DNA from: Allolobophora icterica
Lineage: Eukaryota; Annelida; Clitellata; Crassiclitellata; Lumbricidae
Length of the DNA: 64,000 nt
Direction: 5' to 3'
Assembly (NCBI GenBank): GCA_963556255.1
Contig: OY744605.1
Coordinates: 40,565,608 to 40,629,607, forward strand
Shown: positions 37,775-49,880 of the stretch, piece by piece
How positions within the stretch are numbered: the stretch's first letter is position 1
Layout of the letters: each line of letters starts with the position of its first letter
The notes under the pieces: model-generated
Seen by the model: only the letters and a program-made list of their open reading frames with translations
Database searches by the model: none
Told to the model about the DNA's origin: nothing
Position numbers and translations under genes: made by a program

Positions 37775-38398
37775 AAACAAGATGGCGGACAAAATGGTGG
37801 CCAAATATCTTTGAATGGCTGTAAGTAAGGTCATGTATGTGATGGAAACATGATTTTAGAGTCTAAATTAATATTTTAGGGGTCAAGGAATGCGACGAAA
37901 CTAAATATACATATGTAACACTGCCAGAAAACAAAATGGCGGACAAAATGGCGGACAAGTATCTTCGAATGGCTGTAAGTTAAGTCATGTATGTGATGGA
38001 AACTTGATTTTAGAGTCTAAATTAACATTTTCGGGGTCAAGGAATGCGATAGAACTAAAGACACATGTGTAGCATTGCCAAAAAAACAAAATGGCGGCCA
38101 AAATGGCGGCCAAATATCTTCAAATGGCTATACGTAAATCGTGTACATAAGGTCGTGTATATGATGGAAACATGATTTTATAGTCTAAGGTAACAATTTC
38201 CGGATCAGGGAATGCGATGAAACTAAAGACACGTATGTAGCACTGCCCAAAAAAACAAAATGGCGGCCAACTATCTTCAAATGGCTGTAAGTAATGTCAT
38301 GTATGTGATGGAAGCATGATTTTAGAGTCTAAATTAAAATTTTCTGGGTCAAGGAATGCGATGGAACTAAAGACACATATGTAGCACTGCCAAAAAAC
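37775..38398. repeat. Four ~155-bp tandem units in left foldback arm
   Basis: Each unit has ACAAAATGGCGGxCAAAATGG, then ATCTTCGAATGGCTGTAAG, GATGGAAACATGATTTTAGA, GTCTAAATTAA and GGTCAAGGAATGCGATGAAAC. Units start near 37775, 37930, 38088 and 38258; the third is longer because of an extra GTAAATCGTGTACATAAG. Confidence 0.85.
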
Positions 38399-38404
38399 AG
38401 ATGG

Positions 38405-40225
38405 CAGAATTACTAACCAGAGGCGCTCTTAGCACAGAAGCCCTGGGGAAACAGAAATGCCTTTAGAGAACGCGAGACCGATGAGGAAAACCAGTCATAA
38501 GTTTGGCCCTGAGCAGAGAGCGAATGTCATTTCAGATCGTGAGACCACTACAGCAAACGCCCGGTGCTGGGCCAAGGCAGTTTTAGCCCTGAGAACAAAA
38601 AGATCAAGCCTATTCACAGAGCGCAGTGAGCGAGAAGAAGATGCAGATAGCGGTTTTCGCAGGTAGTTCGAGAGATATTTCGGAGCAGTAGGCTGCTGAA
38701 GAGGATCAGGAGACAAGGAAGAGGATCTTATATCGGATGCGCGCAACAATAGGGAGCTAGCGAAGGACATCAAGCATGCAAGTAGAGATATGGGCAAACC
38801 GGGGAGTCGAGTGATGAGCCTAGCAGAAGCATTAGGACAGGTTGAAGGGGGAGACGCTGCTTGGGGAGACCCATGAGGAGCGAGTTGCAGTAGTCCAAGC
38901 GTGAACAGACAAATGCGTGAACTATGGTGATAAATACAGAAGGTGAGACGTCTGATGGCCCTGAGACGCCTCAGTTGAAAAAAGCAAGAGCGAATCATGT
39001 TGGAGATATGATCTGCGAATGTGAGGAGTCAAGTGTGACACCCAAGTCGCGGACGGTGGAAGAGTAGGTGTAAGCAGGGAATTTCTCAGTCAGCAATGGC
39101 AAGTTGAGTTTAGCAAGCTGCTGTTTAGTCCCAAACCAGATCAATTGAATCATAGCAGTGTTTAGGCACAGACGGTTAGTCGACATCCAGCAGTGAAGGT
39201 CAGAGACAAGATGGTCAATGGAGCGAACAAAGGAGAGTTGATCAGTTGACGGACCATGTACAAAAACCTGAGCATCATCTGCAAAAAGATGGCCATTTGC
39301 CCCATGTTTAGTAAATAGAGACGGGATATTCAGCAGTGAAAAGGATGTATAGGATGGGACCGAGCACCGACCCCTGGGGAACACCAAATTCCACCTCTGT
39401 CCACCACTGAGTCCTGGTTTCACCAAGGACAACCAGCTGTGGGCGGTCAGAGAGGTATGATTTAAGCCAAGAACAGGAACACCAGACAGGCCACAGGACA
39501 GCTCCAGTCGCTGAAGGAGCATCTCATGGTCAACCATGTCAAAGTCAGATAAGACATCAAAAAGCGCCAGGAGAGAAAGATGAGAGTGATGAATAGCTAT
39601 ATAAATATCAGAAAGTAGGGATAAGAGTGCAGTTTCGGTGGAATGGTGGCCCCTGAAGCCAGATTGGGCGGCCGGCAAAAGCTCATCTTGCTCAAAATAT
39701 GGGAGTAGCTGGAGTGAAACTAGTCTCTTGAGGGTCTTTGAGAGGAAAGAAAGATGGGAGATGGGCCGGTAATTTTGACAGGCATTTTGGTCAAGGTTTT
39801 GCTTTTTCAATGTCGGGAAAACAATAGCCCGTTTTTGGGAAGCAGGTAGGTAACCCTCTTAAAAGCGACCCGTTAAATATATAAACTGGAAATGGAAGTA
39901 AATCGTCTACAATGTTAACCAAATATGGGGAAGAGGGTCCAATTCGCATGATTTTTGCTTTATGATCCAATTATTTGACAGAGTTCCGTTTCAAGGATTG
40001 AAGGCATTCTTCAAAGGTTCCATCCGTATGGGAGAATTGCGGAGGAGGGGCATCAAGAGTCTTCGCTCGAAGATCAGCAATCTTCCATGTCATCATCTGA
40101 AGAAAATCCTCAGCAGAAAAGGGTGGAGGACCCACTGAACACGTACCCTGTCCCAGTAGGCCGGAGATTGAGGACCAAAGACGTTTTGGGTTGTTTTTAT
40201 GTTGCTCAATCAGGCCCTCGTCGGT
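38405..40225 (-). mobile_element. CR1-like LINE copy 2 (centre of foldback), defective
   Basis: Minus-strand pieces in order: LIEQHKNNPKRLWSSISGLL and FSAEDFLQMMTWKIADLRAK (linker before RT, ~39970-40220); QKRAIVFPTLKKQNLDQ; NYRPISHLSFLSKTLKRLVS; FADDAQVFVHG (motif C); and RRLRAIRRL to the C-terminus. There is a frame shift near 38996 and stops near 39860-39960. Closely related to copy 1 but clearly diverged, so it is not a recent duplicate of it. Confidence 0.82.
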
Positions 40226-40309
40226 TTCGCGCTCCCTAAAGACATTTCTTTTCCCCGGGGCTTCTGTGCTAAGAGCGCCTCTGGATAATAATTCTGCCAT
40301 CTGTTTTTT

Positions 40310-40935
40310 TGGCAGTGCTACATATGTGTCTTTAGTTCCATCGCATTCCTTGACCCAGAAAATTTTAATTTAGACTCTAAAATCATGTTTCCATCACATA
40401 CATGACATTACTTACAGCCATTTGAAGATAGTTGGCCGCCATTTTGTTTTTTTGGTAGTGCTACATACGTGTCTTTAGTTTCATCGCATTCCCTGATCCG
40501 GAAATTGTTACTTTAGAATCTAAAATCATGTTTCCATCATATACACGACTTTATGTACACGATTTACATATAGCCATTTGAAGATATTTGGCCGCCATTT
40601 TGGCCGCCATTTTGTTTTTTGGCAATGCTACACATGTGTCTTTAGTTCTATCGCATTCCTTGACCCCGAAAATGTTAATTTAGACTCTAAAATCAAGTTT
40701 CCATCACATACATGACTTAACTTACAGCCATTCGAAGATACTTGTCCGCCATTTTGTCCGCCATTTTGTTTTCTGACAGTGTTACATATGTATATTTAGT
40801 TTCGTCGCATTCCTTGACCCCGAAAATGTTAATTTAGACTCTAAAATCATGTTTCCATCACATACATGACCTTACTTACAGCCATTCGAAGATATTTGGC
40901 CACCATTTTGTCCGCCATCTTGTTTTTCCATGCAA
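40310..40935. repeat. Four ~155-bp tandem units in right foldback arm
   Basis: Reverse-complement counterpart of the units at 37775-38398, in mirror order, including the longer unit with the GTGTACA-like insertion near 40545-40565. Both arms therefore arose from one inverted duplication, or are kept alike by gene conversion. Confidence 0.85.
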
Positions 40936-41248
40936 CCGCTAAAAATCCAGCTTGCTAACCACGATTTTCGTTTTCAGCAGGGTCAAATTAGTCTAGAAAC
41001 ACCTGTTAGCAAATTGTTACATGATTTGCTCCTGTAGATTTGAGCAAGTTGTGTACATTTGAGTCATTCATTCCCCATTGGCGGCCATCTTTTTTTGGCG
41101 CCAAAATTTGACCTTTTCCCGTGGTCCGATTTTGGTAAACTTTTAGTATGTTCATCTCCAGACCTAATGCACCCGAAAATCATCATAAAACGTTTTCTTG
41201 CAATTTGTTCAGGGTTCATCACTTTTTTTTCATACTTTGACCCTACTA

Positions 41249-41346
41249 TAGGGAAGACAATAGCTTGCTTCTGAGATGGAGGGAGATGGCCCTCTGCTAG
41301 AGACCTATTGAACAAATATATCAAAAATGGGACAACATCATCCAAA
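41249..41346 (-). mobile_element. LINE copy 1, severed 5' fragment
   Basis: On the minus strand: VLDDVVPFLIYLFNRSLAEG followed by HLPPSQKQAIVFP, the block that precedes LKKPNLDSQ in copy 1. It ends abruptly at a (ATGT)n run at 41347, where the LINE is truncated. Confidence 0.85.
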
Positions 41347-41570
41347 ACATGTATGTATGTTATATGTATGTATGTTATATGTATGTCTGTGTATGTATGT
41401 ATGTTATATGCATGTATGTTATATGTATGTCTGTGTGTATGTATGTAGGTATATATATGTAGGCTATGTACGTAAATATATATGCATGACGCACGCACAT
41501 ATACATATTTAGTATGCATGTATTGTATGCATATGTATGTATGTATGTATGTATGTGGACATGTATATAG
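41347..41570. repeat. Degenerate (ATGT)n array
   Basis: ATGT/ATGC/TTATATG repeats at the truncated end of LINE copy 1. Confidence 0.9.
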
Positions 41571-44166
41571 TTCTGTCTAAGACATCCTTGTTGGCGAAAT
41601 GTCGCTATAATTTATTATGTCGATAACATTCATAATAGATTTGTTTAGATAAGATATTAGAATAGGTCAGTTTAGATAAGATTTTCTAAGCAAAGCGAAG
41701 ATAACGTCACAGACTGAGATGACGTACATGATGATGTCAGCGAACTATGACATATTCACGCAGACGTCAATCTTCGTTCTATTACCATACAGACTGCGTT
41801 TTGTATATTGACGTCTTCTTATTTGTACAGAATATGTGCTAACGCCACCTACAGGTTGTCAGTGGCGTCAAAAGATCGATCATCAAGCCGTCGTTTTATT
41901 GATGTTCTTCTCATCTGCCACCTGTCATTCTTTGACCATAATCGTCACGCTTGATTGAAGCAGACACTGAGATGTTGAGCCAACTGTCTAAGCTCTTTAT
42001 GCTATAGCCTTGGTGATTAGAGGATGAGGATGCTATAGCCTAATTTGGGGTTCGGCAATGGTCAGGAAATGTGTGAAATATCACGAGCCTTGGAATTTAT
42101 TGTATTTCTGGGTAATTTTTTATCATTTGCTAAATACATAAATTATACGCAGTAAGTTTGATGATTATCTGGTTACAATAAGTCAGGATATTTCTAGCAT
42201 TCTGTCATGAATTACAGTCTTCGATTACTGTCTTCAGGTGATATGTCTTACCGACTTGTGGAAGGCTTGTGAAATCGCCGTACCCATCTTCTCGGTTACT
42301 TTTCAGCCCTGGAACTAAACGCAAATCCACGACAACATTAGCAGGCAGCCTATCCGAATATACGTTAATCTTATATTGAAATGTCTCGTCATTCTTCTAA
42401 TCCATGCCTACATTGTCTCTCTTTTCGTCGTTTTTATAATTAGGAACTGAACTGGTTTAATTTAAGGTTTCGCTAACTGTTTAACGACACTGCTATTTGA
42501 ATAAATTTGAATGCTTTTATCCCATCTTGACGCTTCAAATTTAGCCTCAAAATTGCGTTAGGAAGCAACTGTTTCAACAATAACATCGGAGTTTGCAGTT
42601 TGCCCGTATGGCCCACACGTCTTGTCATCACCGGCCAAAGAAGTAGGCCTACTTTAGGGCAGGCACCTCTCCAAGAGAGTGAGTCATCGGCTGTTGTATT
42701 ACGATGAAACGAACAAGAGTGCAGCCTATATTATTAGTCTGCGTATTGTTTAGGAGCAAAGGGACTTCATCGTCTTCATTTTAACCGGACGACTTATTAT
42801 TTCTCTCCCTTTGGACGTCTTCTGGGAGTTGAGAGGACGGCGGCAGGCGAAGTAAGGCAGCCTGGACAAATATTTGAGGCATAGACTTCGGTTACTGCAT
42901 CCCAGCCGGTGTATAAGATTACCGTCTTTCTGTTAAGGCTTCGGGAGGTCGTCTTTGCAATTTCTTCGACGCTAAACAGACGCTTTCTGTTCAAGCAATG
43001 ACAGCCAGCAACGAATCTTCGACGAAAGCGGCTAATAGATATCACTCGTCAACTGCTGTAGACGACTACATGGTCAAGTCTGTTGGCGCTGCTGTATAGA
43101 TTGTAAGTCGAAAGCCAACAGCGCTTCTGTTTCCTCGAATTAAACCTATAGATCCTTAAACGAGAAACCGGTGGAACCGAAATGATTTCTTTCTAGAACC
43201 GGAGTCGAAGTTGGTTGGTCCCGCATTCACGGACGTTGTATCCTTAACAAGTGGATCCCTGTACAATCGTAGGCCTGCGTGTGCGACTACGCCCAGTGTA
43301 AACACAATGACTGTGGGCAAACGGGAACTTCTGAAGCTACCAAATTCCGTTTCATCTCCTCCCTGTCGTATAGTCCGTTTATACACACATAGACCCTACA
43401 CGTTGTATTTGTTTATTTACTGCACTTCTTATTCATTCAGAGTCGCCTGAATTTAAGAAGCCGGACAAGTGTGTTCGAAGAACTTGTCCAGGGTAGTTAT
43501 GCGGAGTCGGCTTCGCAGCCTCAAATCCACGATCATCTGATTACAGACCCGAATAGATTTTAGACCATCGGGGCCGTATATTTCAAAGGTACACATGGAA
43601 ATTGCTCGAACACAATTCTCCTCAACTAATCAAATGAGCATTCGATATGCGATATGAATATTCATGACGCCTCTGCGTCTTTGCAGGATGGCGTCACGAA
43701 GGGTCACGTGTCACAGATTTTAGAGTTCACTTTGGATTATGTTTGGAACTTTTGCGACCATTTCTAATGATAGGGCCTATTTTTGTTATTTTTCAACCTT
43801 AAAGCGAAATTAACATTATGAATATTTAAAAAACATGTTTGTAGTTGTATTCTTAATGCAACCAGGCCTATACGCACAACTAATAACAAATATACAAAGT
43901 AATTTACTTATATGAACTTTTAAAATAGCCTCTTTCTTTCAATCTCGTAGGCCCTATCCTTCGTGATTGACGTTTGTGAGGTTGTCACATGGAAGGAAGC
44001 CATACCCTGGGATGGTTTTGAGCCGGAAGAGCACAGAGGTAATAACCACAGACCATACGGATTATCAGTGTTATTTCTCAATGCTTCAGATACTTGTATC
44101 ATCCATAAGACAGATTTATAGTTCAAGAATTTTGCAATTATGGACGATACTGTGTCTGTGGGCACT
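41571..44166 (-). other. Lectin-gene intron, no exon recognised
   Basis: About 2.6 kb without a supported coding region on either strand. The minus-strand ORFs at 42797-43045 and 43156-43386 lack domain similarity I can name and are not flanked by phase-compatible splice sites that I trust. Confidence 0.5.
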
Positions 44167-44899
<733 letters not shown>

Positions 44900-44974
44900 C
44901 AAAGTCGTCATTACCAATATAGAAACCATTAACCGGTAGCCTTCCATATCTGTAGTGTAAGTCTCAGCCAGTAC

Positions 44975-45133
44975 CTGATGGTTCTGTGCAGTTGCGGACT
45001 TGTCCGATCCAGGACCTTCCGGAGCAGATGAGCACAGAAGTCTCTCCAGTGGAATTGCATATGATTATAAGGCGATCGTCCTCGTGACGGATGTAGACCT
45101 CACTGGAAAAGACTGGATCCGGACATCCGATCA
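44975..45133 (-). CDS. SUEL/CUB/sushi membrane protein, sushi-like exon
   Basis: A 159-base exon, phase 1 at both ends (acceptor TTGAAAG, donor TCAG|GTACTG). The 53-residue product starts V-IGCPDPVFSS and ends SWIGQVRNCTEPS. It has four Cys (CPDP, IIIC, LIC, RNC) and one Trp, the spacing of a short complement-control/sushi module that would form two disulphides. It joins the CUB exon as RFE-V-IGCPDP and the transmembrane exon as EPS-G-LSMV, both in frame. The domain sits just outside the membrane. Confidence 0.8.
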
Positions 45134-45444
45134 CTTTCAACCGCCGCCAGAAATAAAGAAGAAAGAAAAAGAAAAAGGACAGTTTAAGCAACGACGACGG
45201 GACAGATATTTCTTATAGAATGTCTTACATCAACTGCACGTTATATGCTCTAAGACAGACCTCTAACGTATATGACGTGAGGCAATAGGAACGCGCAGTA
45301 TTCTCCTCAGGCAGCGATGTTTAGGGGAATCGGACTTCGCCTCCAGTTCGTGGTTAGCGGCCAAGTCAGGCAATGTAGAAAAAGAGCAGTCCTTTAAGCT
45401 AGCCCTGCGCAGCCATGAGTATGAAGTGTTAGTGACTTCATTTA

Positions 45445-45545
45445 TCTTAGCCTCGGCATATGAGGGCGGCGGACAGTCCACTCCTTCGCCGTCTCATCTT
45501 CCGACTGACAGTGTGCTGTCAATGTACTCATTACAGCTGAGTTGG
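45445..45545 (+). repeat. Dispersed repeat, copy 1
   Basis: CCTCGGCATATGAGGGCGG, then CAGTCCACTCC.TCGCCG and CCGACTGACAGTGTGCTGTC to ACTCATTACAGCTGAGTTG. A second copy lies at 47216-47360 in the same orientation; the two flank the CUB exon. Confidence 0.6.
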
Positions 45546-46385
45546 CTAGGGGGCGCAGGTGGAACAGTTTTCGGAAGTTCGCGAATTCGTCCTTCAGCTG
45601 CCGATTCTGAAGATCGTCTTCAGCATCGACCGTCTTTTCATCTGCCCCATGACTAGCAGTGTCTCGTCTCAGGGTGAATCATTATGCCATACGAACGGTG
45701 AGAACTGTTCAGAATAATTTCTGTCGACGTCAACAGCATTTGTTGTCATAAAATGTCGTTAAACTCTGGATCGATCCATTCATCGGGACGAATCGGCACT
45801 CAATACTTCCGCAAACGCCTATATTCTCCTATCATCGCATGTTGTCTGGTGAGGTATTCCTCTGGATCAGCTGCCGTGTGACATAGGTAATCCAATCCTT
45901 ATAGTAAGGCAGCCTAATTAATACAACAATGCCACTCATCCTAGGCAGAAGAAATATGTGAATCTTGAAGTTTGACTGTCAAGAGAAGAGATACTGAGGT
46001 ACAAATATGCTGAATCATGACTTAAAGATGTCAAATCATGATTCAGGATATTTCTTTTCAACTTAATTACTGCTAAAATTTCAGTGGTAAAGAGAGTATA
46101 ATTCTCAAAGGCACCAATTCGGAAGACGATAAGTCCAGAGGGTGTTATGATTGGCGGAACGGGAAGCACAACAGGCGACGTAGCTAAGGACAAAGCACAA
46201 AATCTGCGCCCCATTCCCAAATCTAAGCTAAATTTCGAAAAGTAGAAGTCTAATTACATATATCTTTTAACTTGCGCCCCCTATGTCCTTCTCTGAAGGC
46301 AGCTGTCCCATCTGCACTCCCATCGCTCCGCAGAGTGACTGATACAATAGAGAATCACGACCCTTGTGAAGGCCTGCCTACTGAC

Positions 46386-46865
46386 CTTCGAATCGCAGGA
46401 GGTACTTGGCTCTATGTAGAGCAGGCGACGCCCAGGCGGAGAAGATCTGCACCTGGATTCGGTTGGATCGTGAGATGTAGACATGTGTTTCCCTCGCACT
46501 TCCGGCGCAGACGCTCACGCTGTCGTCCGCGTGAGATGACTCCATGACTACAGCGTAGCGACGACACGGCTTGAATGCACTCGCTTGGCCCCCGTCCATC
46601 TCTTCCTCCTCGTCGTGGTAGGGAAGCTGATTGGCCTCGGCCACTGCCCCTCCGCCTCCGGGGTTAGGGATTGTGCTGATGTTCAGTGGGCTGAAGTCGT
46701 AGAGAGTGAGGTTGAGGCGCTGACCAGGTGGCAGCTGGAAAAGCAAGAGGCATGGATGGTTGCTGTCTACGGACGAATCCATCAGTGGACCTGGAATGTA
46801 GCCTTCCGTCTCCGTTATTGTCTGGATCTTTGATGCCAAACAGAATTCTGGATTCAGGTGGACGC
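46386..46865 (-). CDS. SUEL/CUB/sushi membrane protein, CUB-like exon
   Basis: A 480-base exon, phase 1 at both ends (acceptor GTTTAAAG, donor GAAG|GTCAGT). The 160-residue product begins G-VHLNPEFCLASKIQTI. It contains the CUB signatures GYIPGP, CLLLFQLPPGQRLNLTLYDF, CRRYAVVMES, a VSVCAG.ARETHVY block, SNRIQVQI and YLLRFE. A low-complexity insert (PGGGGAVAEAN...DEEEEMDGG) lengthens one loop. Such domains are extracellular and bind proteins or glycans. It joins the lectin exon as YRCVP-G-VHLN and the sushi exon as RFE-V-IGC, both in frame. Confidence 0.82.
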
Positions 46866-47039
46866 CTTTAAACGAAAAAAAAGCGAAGAACTGATTGATA
46901 GGACTACGCTTCGTAGTAACAGTGTGACTGCTATAGCAACTCTCCGTGAAAATTTACTTCAAGAAAACATATAATTTAGTACTTAGCAAACGTGCGCTTT
47001 TATCTTTTTGCAAAATCTTTTAAGGCTGAAATTATTTTC

Positions 47040-47150
47040 AGAAGAAGAAGAAGAAGAAGGAGGAGGAGGAGGAGGAGGAGGAGGAGAAGGAGAAGAAGAA
47101 GAGGAAAGGAGGAGGAGAAGGAAGAGGCGGAGGAGGAGGAGGAGGAGAAC
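47040..47150. repeat. (GAA/GGA)n purine array
   Basis: A strand-asymmetric purine run of GAAGAA and GGAGGA units. Confidence 0.9.
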
Positions 47151-47215
47151 AGCCCCTTAAGATAGCCCTATAGCCAGCCTTGGATATGAAATGGTGGTGA
47201 CTAATTTTTTTGTAA

Positions 47216-47360
47216 CCTCGGCATATGAGGGCGGATGGCCAGTGCACTCCCTCGCCGCTTGATCTTCCCACCGACAGTGTACGGTCAGTGTGTGGTCAGT
47301 GTGTGGTCAGTGTGTGGTCAGTGTGTGGTCAGTGTACTCATTATGGCTGAGTTGACTAGA
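47216..47360 (+). repeat. Dispersed repeat, copy 2, with 11-bp tandem expansion
   Basis: Same family as 45445-45545 (CCTCGGCATATGAGGGCGG). It contains a local tandem array of GTGTGGTCAGT, about four or five units at 47287-47335, that copy 1 lacks. Confidence 0.65.
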
Positions 47361-47985
47361 GGTGGAGGTGGACCAGAGTCTCATGAGCTGTAACCACGTA
47401 AAGTAGCCTAATTCAGACCTGAGCCTGTCCATATGTATGTTGTGAGCTTCCTCAGCATGTCTATCAGACTGCCTACTGTTGGTGTAGGCCTATACAAGAA
47501 ATGTCGAGCCTTTGTGACTTGTTAATATGTGACATGCTGTAGGAAGCCATTCGTCCCATTATGCGTTTCTGACTGTTTTTTTAGTCTGTCAATAAAGCAT
47601 CACCACAGATTTGCTTCAAACAGCGCTAATTAGCGGCTGCTTTACATCGCGGTGTTGCAGATAATATCCTAAATTATGCACAACGTGTCACCGCTGCTGG
47701 CAGAGGGAACTGCTGAGTGAGATGCATTGCACAGCAGAGGAATTAAATTAATGTCAAGGACGTCCATGCCACGACTGTGATCATGACTATGCACAGCTTA
47801 AAGGCCGAGAAGAAGCAAGGCCGTAGAACTACGAATTAAATCAAGGTTGTTGGCTCTGTGACAAAACTGGATTTCCGTATGGCCACGCCTATTCAAACAT
47901 TGTCCACGCCCACACGAAGTAAGGCCAATAATTCGGTCGAAATGAAGACAAGGAAATGGAGGAATAAATTCTGAATAAGACGAGT
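47361..47985. other. Lectin-gene intron, nothing recognised
   Basis: No exon or named repeat supported. Confidence 0.5.
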
Positions 47986-48385
47986 CTTGAGTGAAGAGGA
48001 AAGAATAATGAAGCGACCTCGTCAGTCAGAATTTATTAACAGATGTGTTTGGCATCCATGGTCAAACCGTGTTCCGCTACAAATTCCAGAGGACTCCGAT
48101 CGGCTGCACGAGGCGATTATACATTACTTCGCACCAACTGGAAGTTTGGTAGTCGTGCCTTCTCGGTGTCAGGACCCGTACAATGGAACAGTCTGCCAAC
48201 TACAGTCCGTCGATGCACATTTGTTACCCAGTTTAAATACAAATTAAAAACTCATCTATTCTCATTATAGGGCCTACTATGATTAGGAATGTAGCGTAAC
48301 GCGCTCTCGTGCAAGACTTGTTTTATTAAAGCGCGCTATAAATGTTTACTAATTGTTTAGTCGTATTTGTATTTGTATTTATGTA
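47986..48385 (+). mobile_element. CR1/L2-like LINE 3' end
   Basis: The plus-strand peptide KFGSRAFSVSGPVQWNSLPT followed by FVTQFKYKLKTHLFSL is the classic CR1/L2 ORF2 C-terminus. It is followed by a short 3' UTR (AAAGCGCGCTATAAATG) and a (GTATTT)n tail at about 48360-48385. Only the last part of the element is present, antisense to the lectin gene. Confidence 0.8.
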
Positions 48386-49024
48386 GGGCATATACACAAA
48401 CATGTTCAATATTGTTCTGATGCGAAACACAAGAGTTAGAGCAGGCCTATATCTTTGGATCGGGTGCAATATTTGCTTGTATGATGGGTTCCAAGGAACA
48501 GAGATAAGTCGGCTGAATTAATATAATGCATTGTGCACAGTAAGAAAGATTTAAACCGGATTTTTTGGTCAGTCGGTAGCCATTGCAATATAGTTGTGAT
48601 GTGTTAACATTGAGGGATATTAGTTATGAATCTGGTAAGAGATTTTTGATCTAGCTGTAGTTTGAGCTAATCACTCTTAGTGATGTCATTGAGAAGTAAG
48701 TTACAGGCATCCTCTATAGTCTAACTCAACTAGGCCTATTGACGTCTAACACGTAAATCTCATTTTTATTTATTCATTCATTCATTCAATCTATAGTCGG
48801 TTGGAAACCAGGCATCAGCTTGGTTAAAACTAAGATAGTTTGAATCATTCAAGATCGGATTCTACGAATATCCCTTGCGACGTATCACATATATAAAGTG
48901 CTTACATTAGATGTGCTTCATTTACACACGAATCACACACAATTTTTTTAACCTAAGTACTTAAATTAGGCTAAGTCCATCATTACGTGTCTAATTTGTA
49001 CAATTCGTATAAACTTGCATATAC

Positions 49025-49309
49025 CTGGGACACATCGGTAGGAGGCGTCAAGATAGGCGGCGAAGTCTTTAGGACACGGTTTCGTTCGAACCAAGGCCGA
49101 GTCGGAAACGCTCATTTCACACGACCATCGCCCGGAGCATGCGTAGTCCATCAATCCGAGCACTGACGCCGAACAGCCGACGTTGCCATAGTTACGCGTG
49201 ACGCACCTGCCGAGCCTCATCCGCCCAAAGTAAGCTTCTTCCATGAAGATTAGCTTATCTTTGGCACACTCGCCGCGAAACGACTCCGTCAAACAGTACT
49301 CCTCTCCAC
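49025..49309 (-). CDS. SUEL/CUB/sushi membrane protein, SUEL lectin exon
   Basis: A 285-base exon, phase 1 at both ends (acceptor TCTGTTGCAAG, donor CCCAG|GTATAT). Its 95 residues form one D-galactoside/L-rhamnose-binding SUEL lectin domain: GGEEYCLTES, then GECAKDKLIF, AYFGRMRLGRCVTRNYGNVG, CSASVLGLMDYACSGRWSCE and YLDASYRCV. The cysteine pattern of the family is present. The usual sugar-contacting YGR is FGR here and DPC is KPC, so binding to rhamnose or galactose is doubtful. One base of the first codon comes from an upstream exon that I could not identify, so the signal peptide is missing from this annotation. The domain order suggests a cell-surface receptor or adhesion protein. Confidence 0.85.
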
Positions 49310-49734
49310 CTTGCAACAGAAATACAACGTAGTTATCTAGCGCTATTATAGCCTACGGATAGGCTACTCTTTGCCCCGGCCATCCCACTTTTTATTAGGA
49401 TATTTCCTAGAGCTGAATCCTAAATAGACAGTTTGCTTTACGATACCTTACCCGATATTCCTCTCCATTTCAGAACGTGCTATGTCTTTTTGTCTTGCCC
49501 TTCCATTATTGCTCGCTCTTTAATTTCGGTTTTTCTTCATTCTTCTGCTTCATTCGTATTGAAATGTATCATCCTTTCTTCAATTTTCCTTCCTCCAGTA
49601 GGACTATATTTTTTCTAGCATTTCTTCCATATCTTTTTTGTCTCTTTCCTTTTATACTATGTTTACTGTCATCTAAATCTGTGGTGTCCTCATCTCTGCT
49701 TCTTCCTGCTTTACTTCCTTTCCTGCATATCCTT

Positions 49735-49880
49735 TCTCTTTCCTCTTTCTGTCTCTGTCTCTGCCTCTCTCTGTCTCTGTCTGTCTCGCTGTCGCTGTGT
49801 CTGTCTATGTCCGTCTGTCTCTATATGTCTTTCTGTCCGTCTATTTATCTATCTATCTGTCTATCTATGTGTGTGTCTCC
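49735..49880. repeat. CT/CTGT simple-repeat stretch
   Basis: Mixed CTCT, CTGT and CTAT runs. The plus-strand Ser/Leu/Cys-rich ORF across it is an artefact. Confidence 0.85.

Larger units (their letters stand above)
37462..41248. mobile_element. 3.8-kb foldback element inserted in LINE copy 1
   Basis: The ends are TAGTCGGGTCAA and, in reverse complement, TAGTAGGGTCAA. The target LINE reads GAGGG-TAG on the left and TAG-GGAAG on the right, a 3-base duplication. Removing the element restores the LINE frame AIVFPTLKKPNLD, as in copy 2 (AIVFPTLKKQNLD). The arms (37462 to ~38483 and ~40224-41248) are ~1 kb reverse complements with few differences. Each holds a unique outer part, four ~155-base tandem units and ~80 bases of LINE 3' end. 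No transposase is visible. The superfamily is unclear; a TAG duplication with long terminal repeats does not match a family that I can name with confidence. Confidence 0.9.

Noticed and set aside
46272..46833. Plus-strand ORFs over the CUB exon
   Set aside because: Antisense shadows of the exon, which has domain similarity and phase-consistent splice sites.
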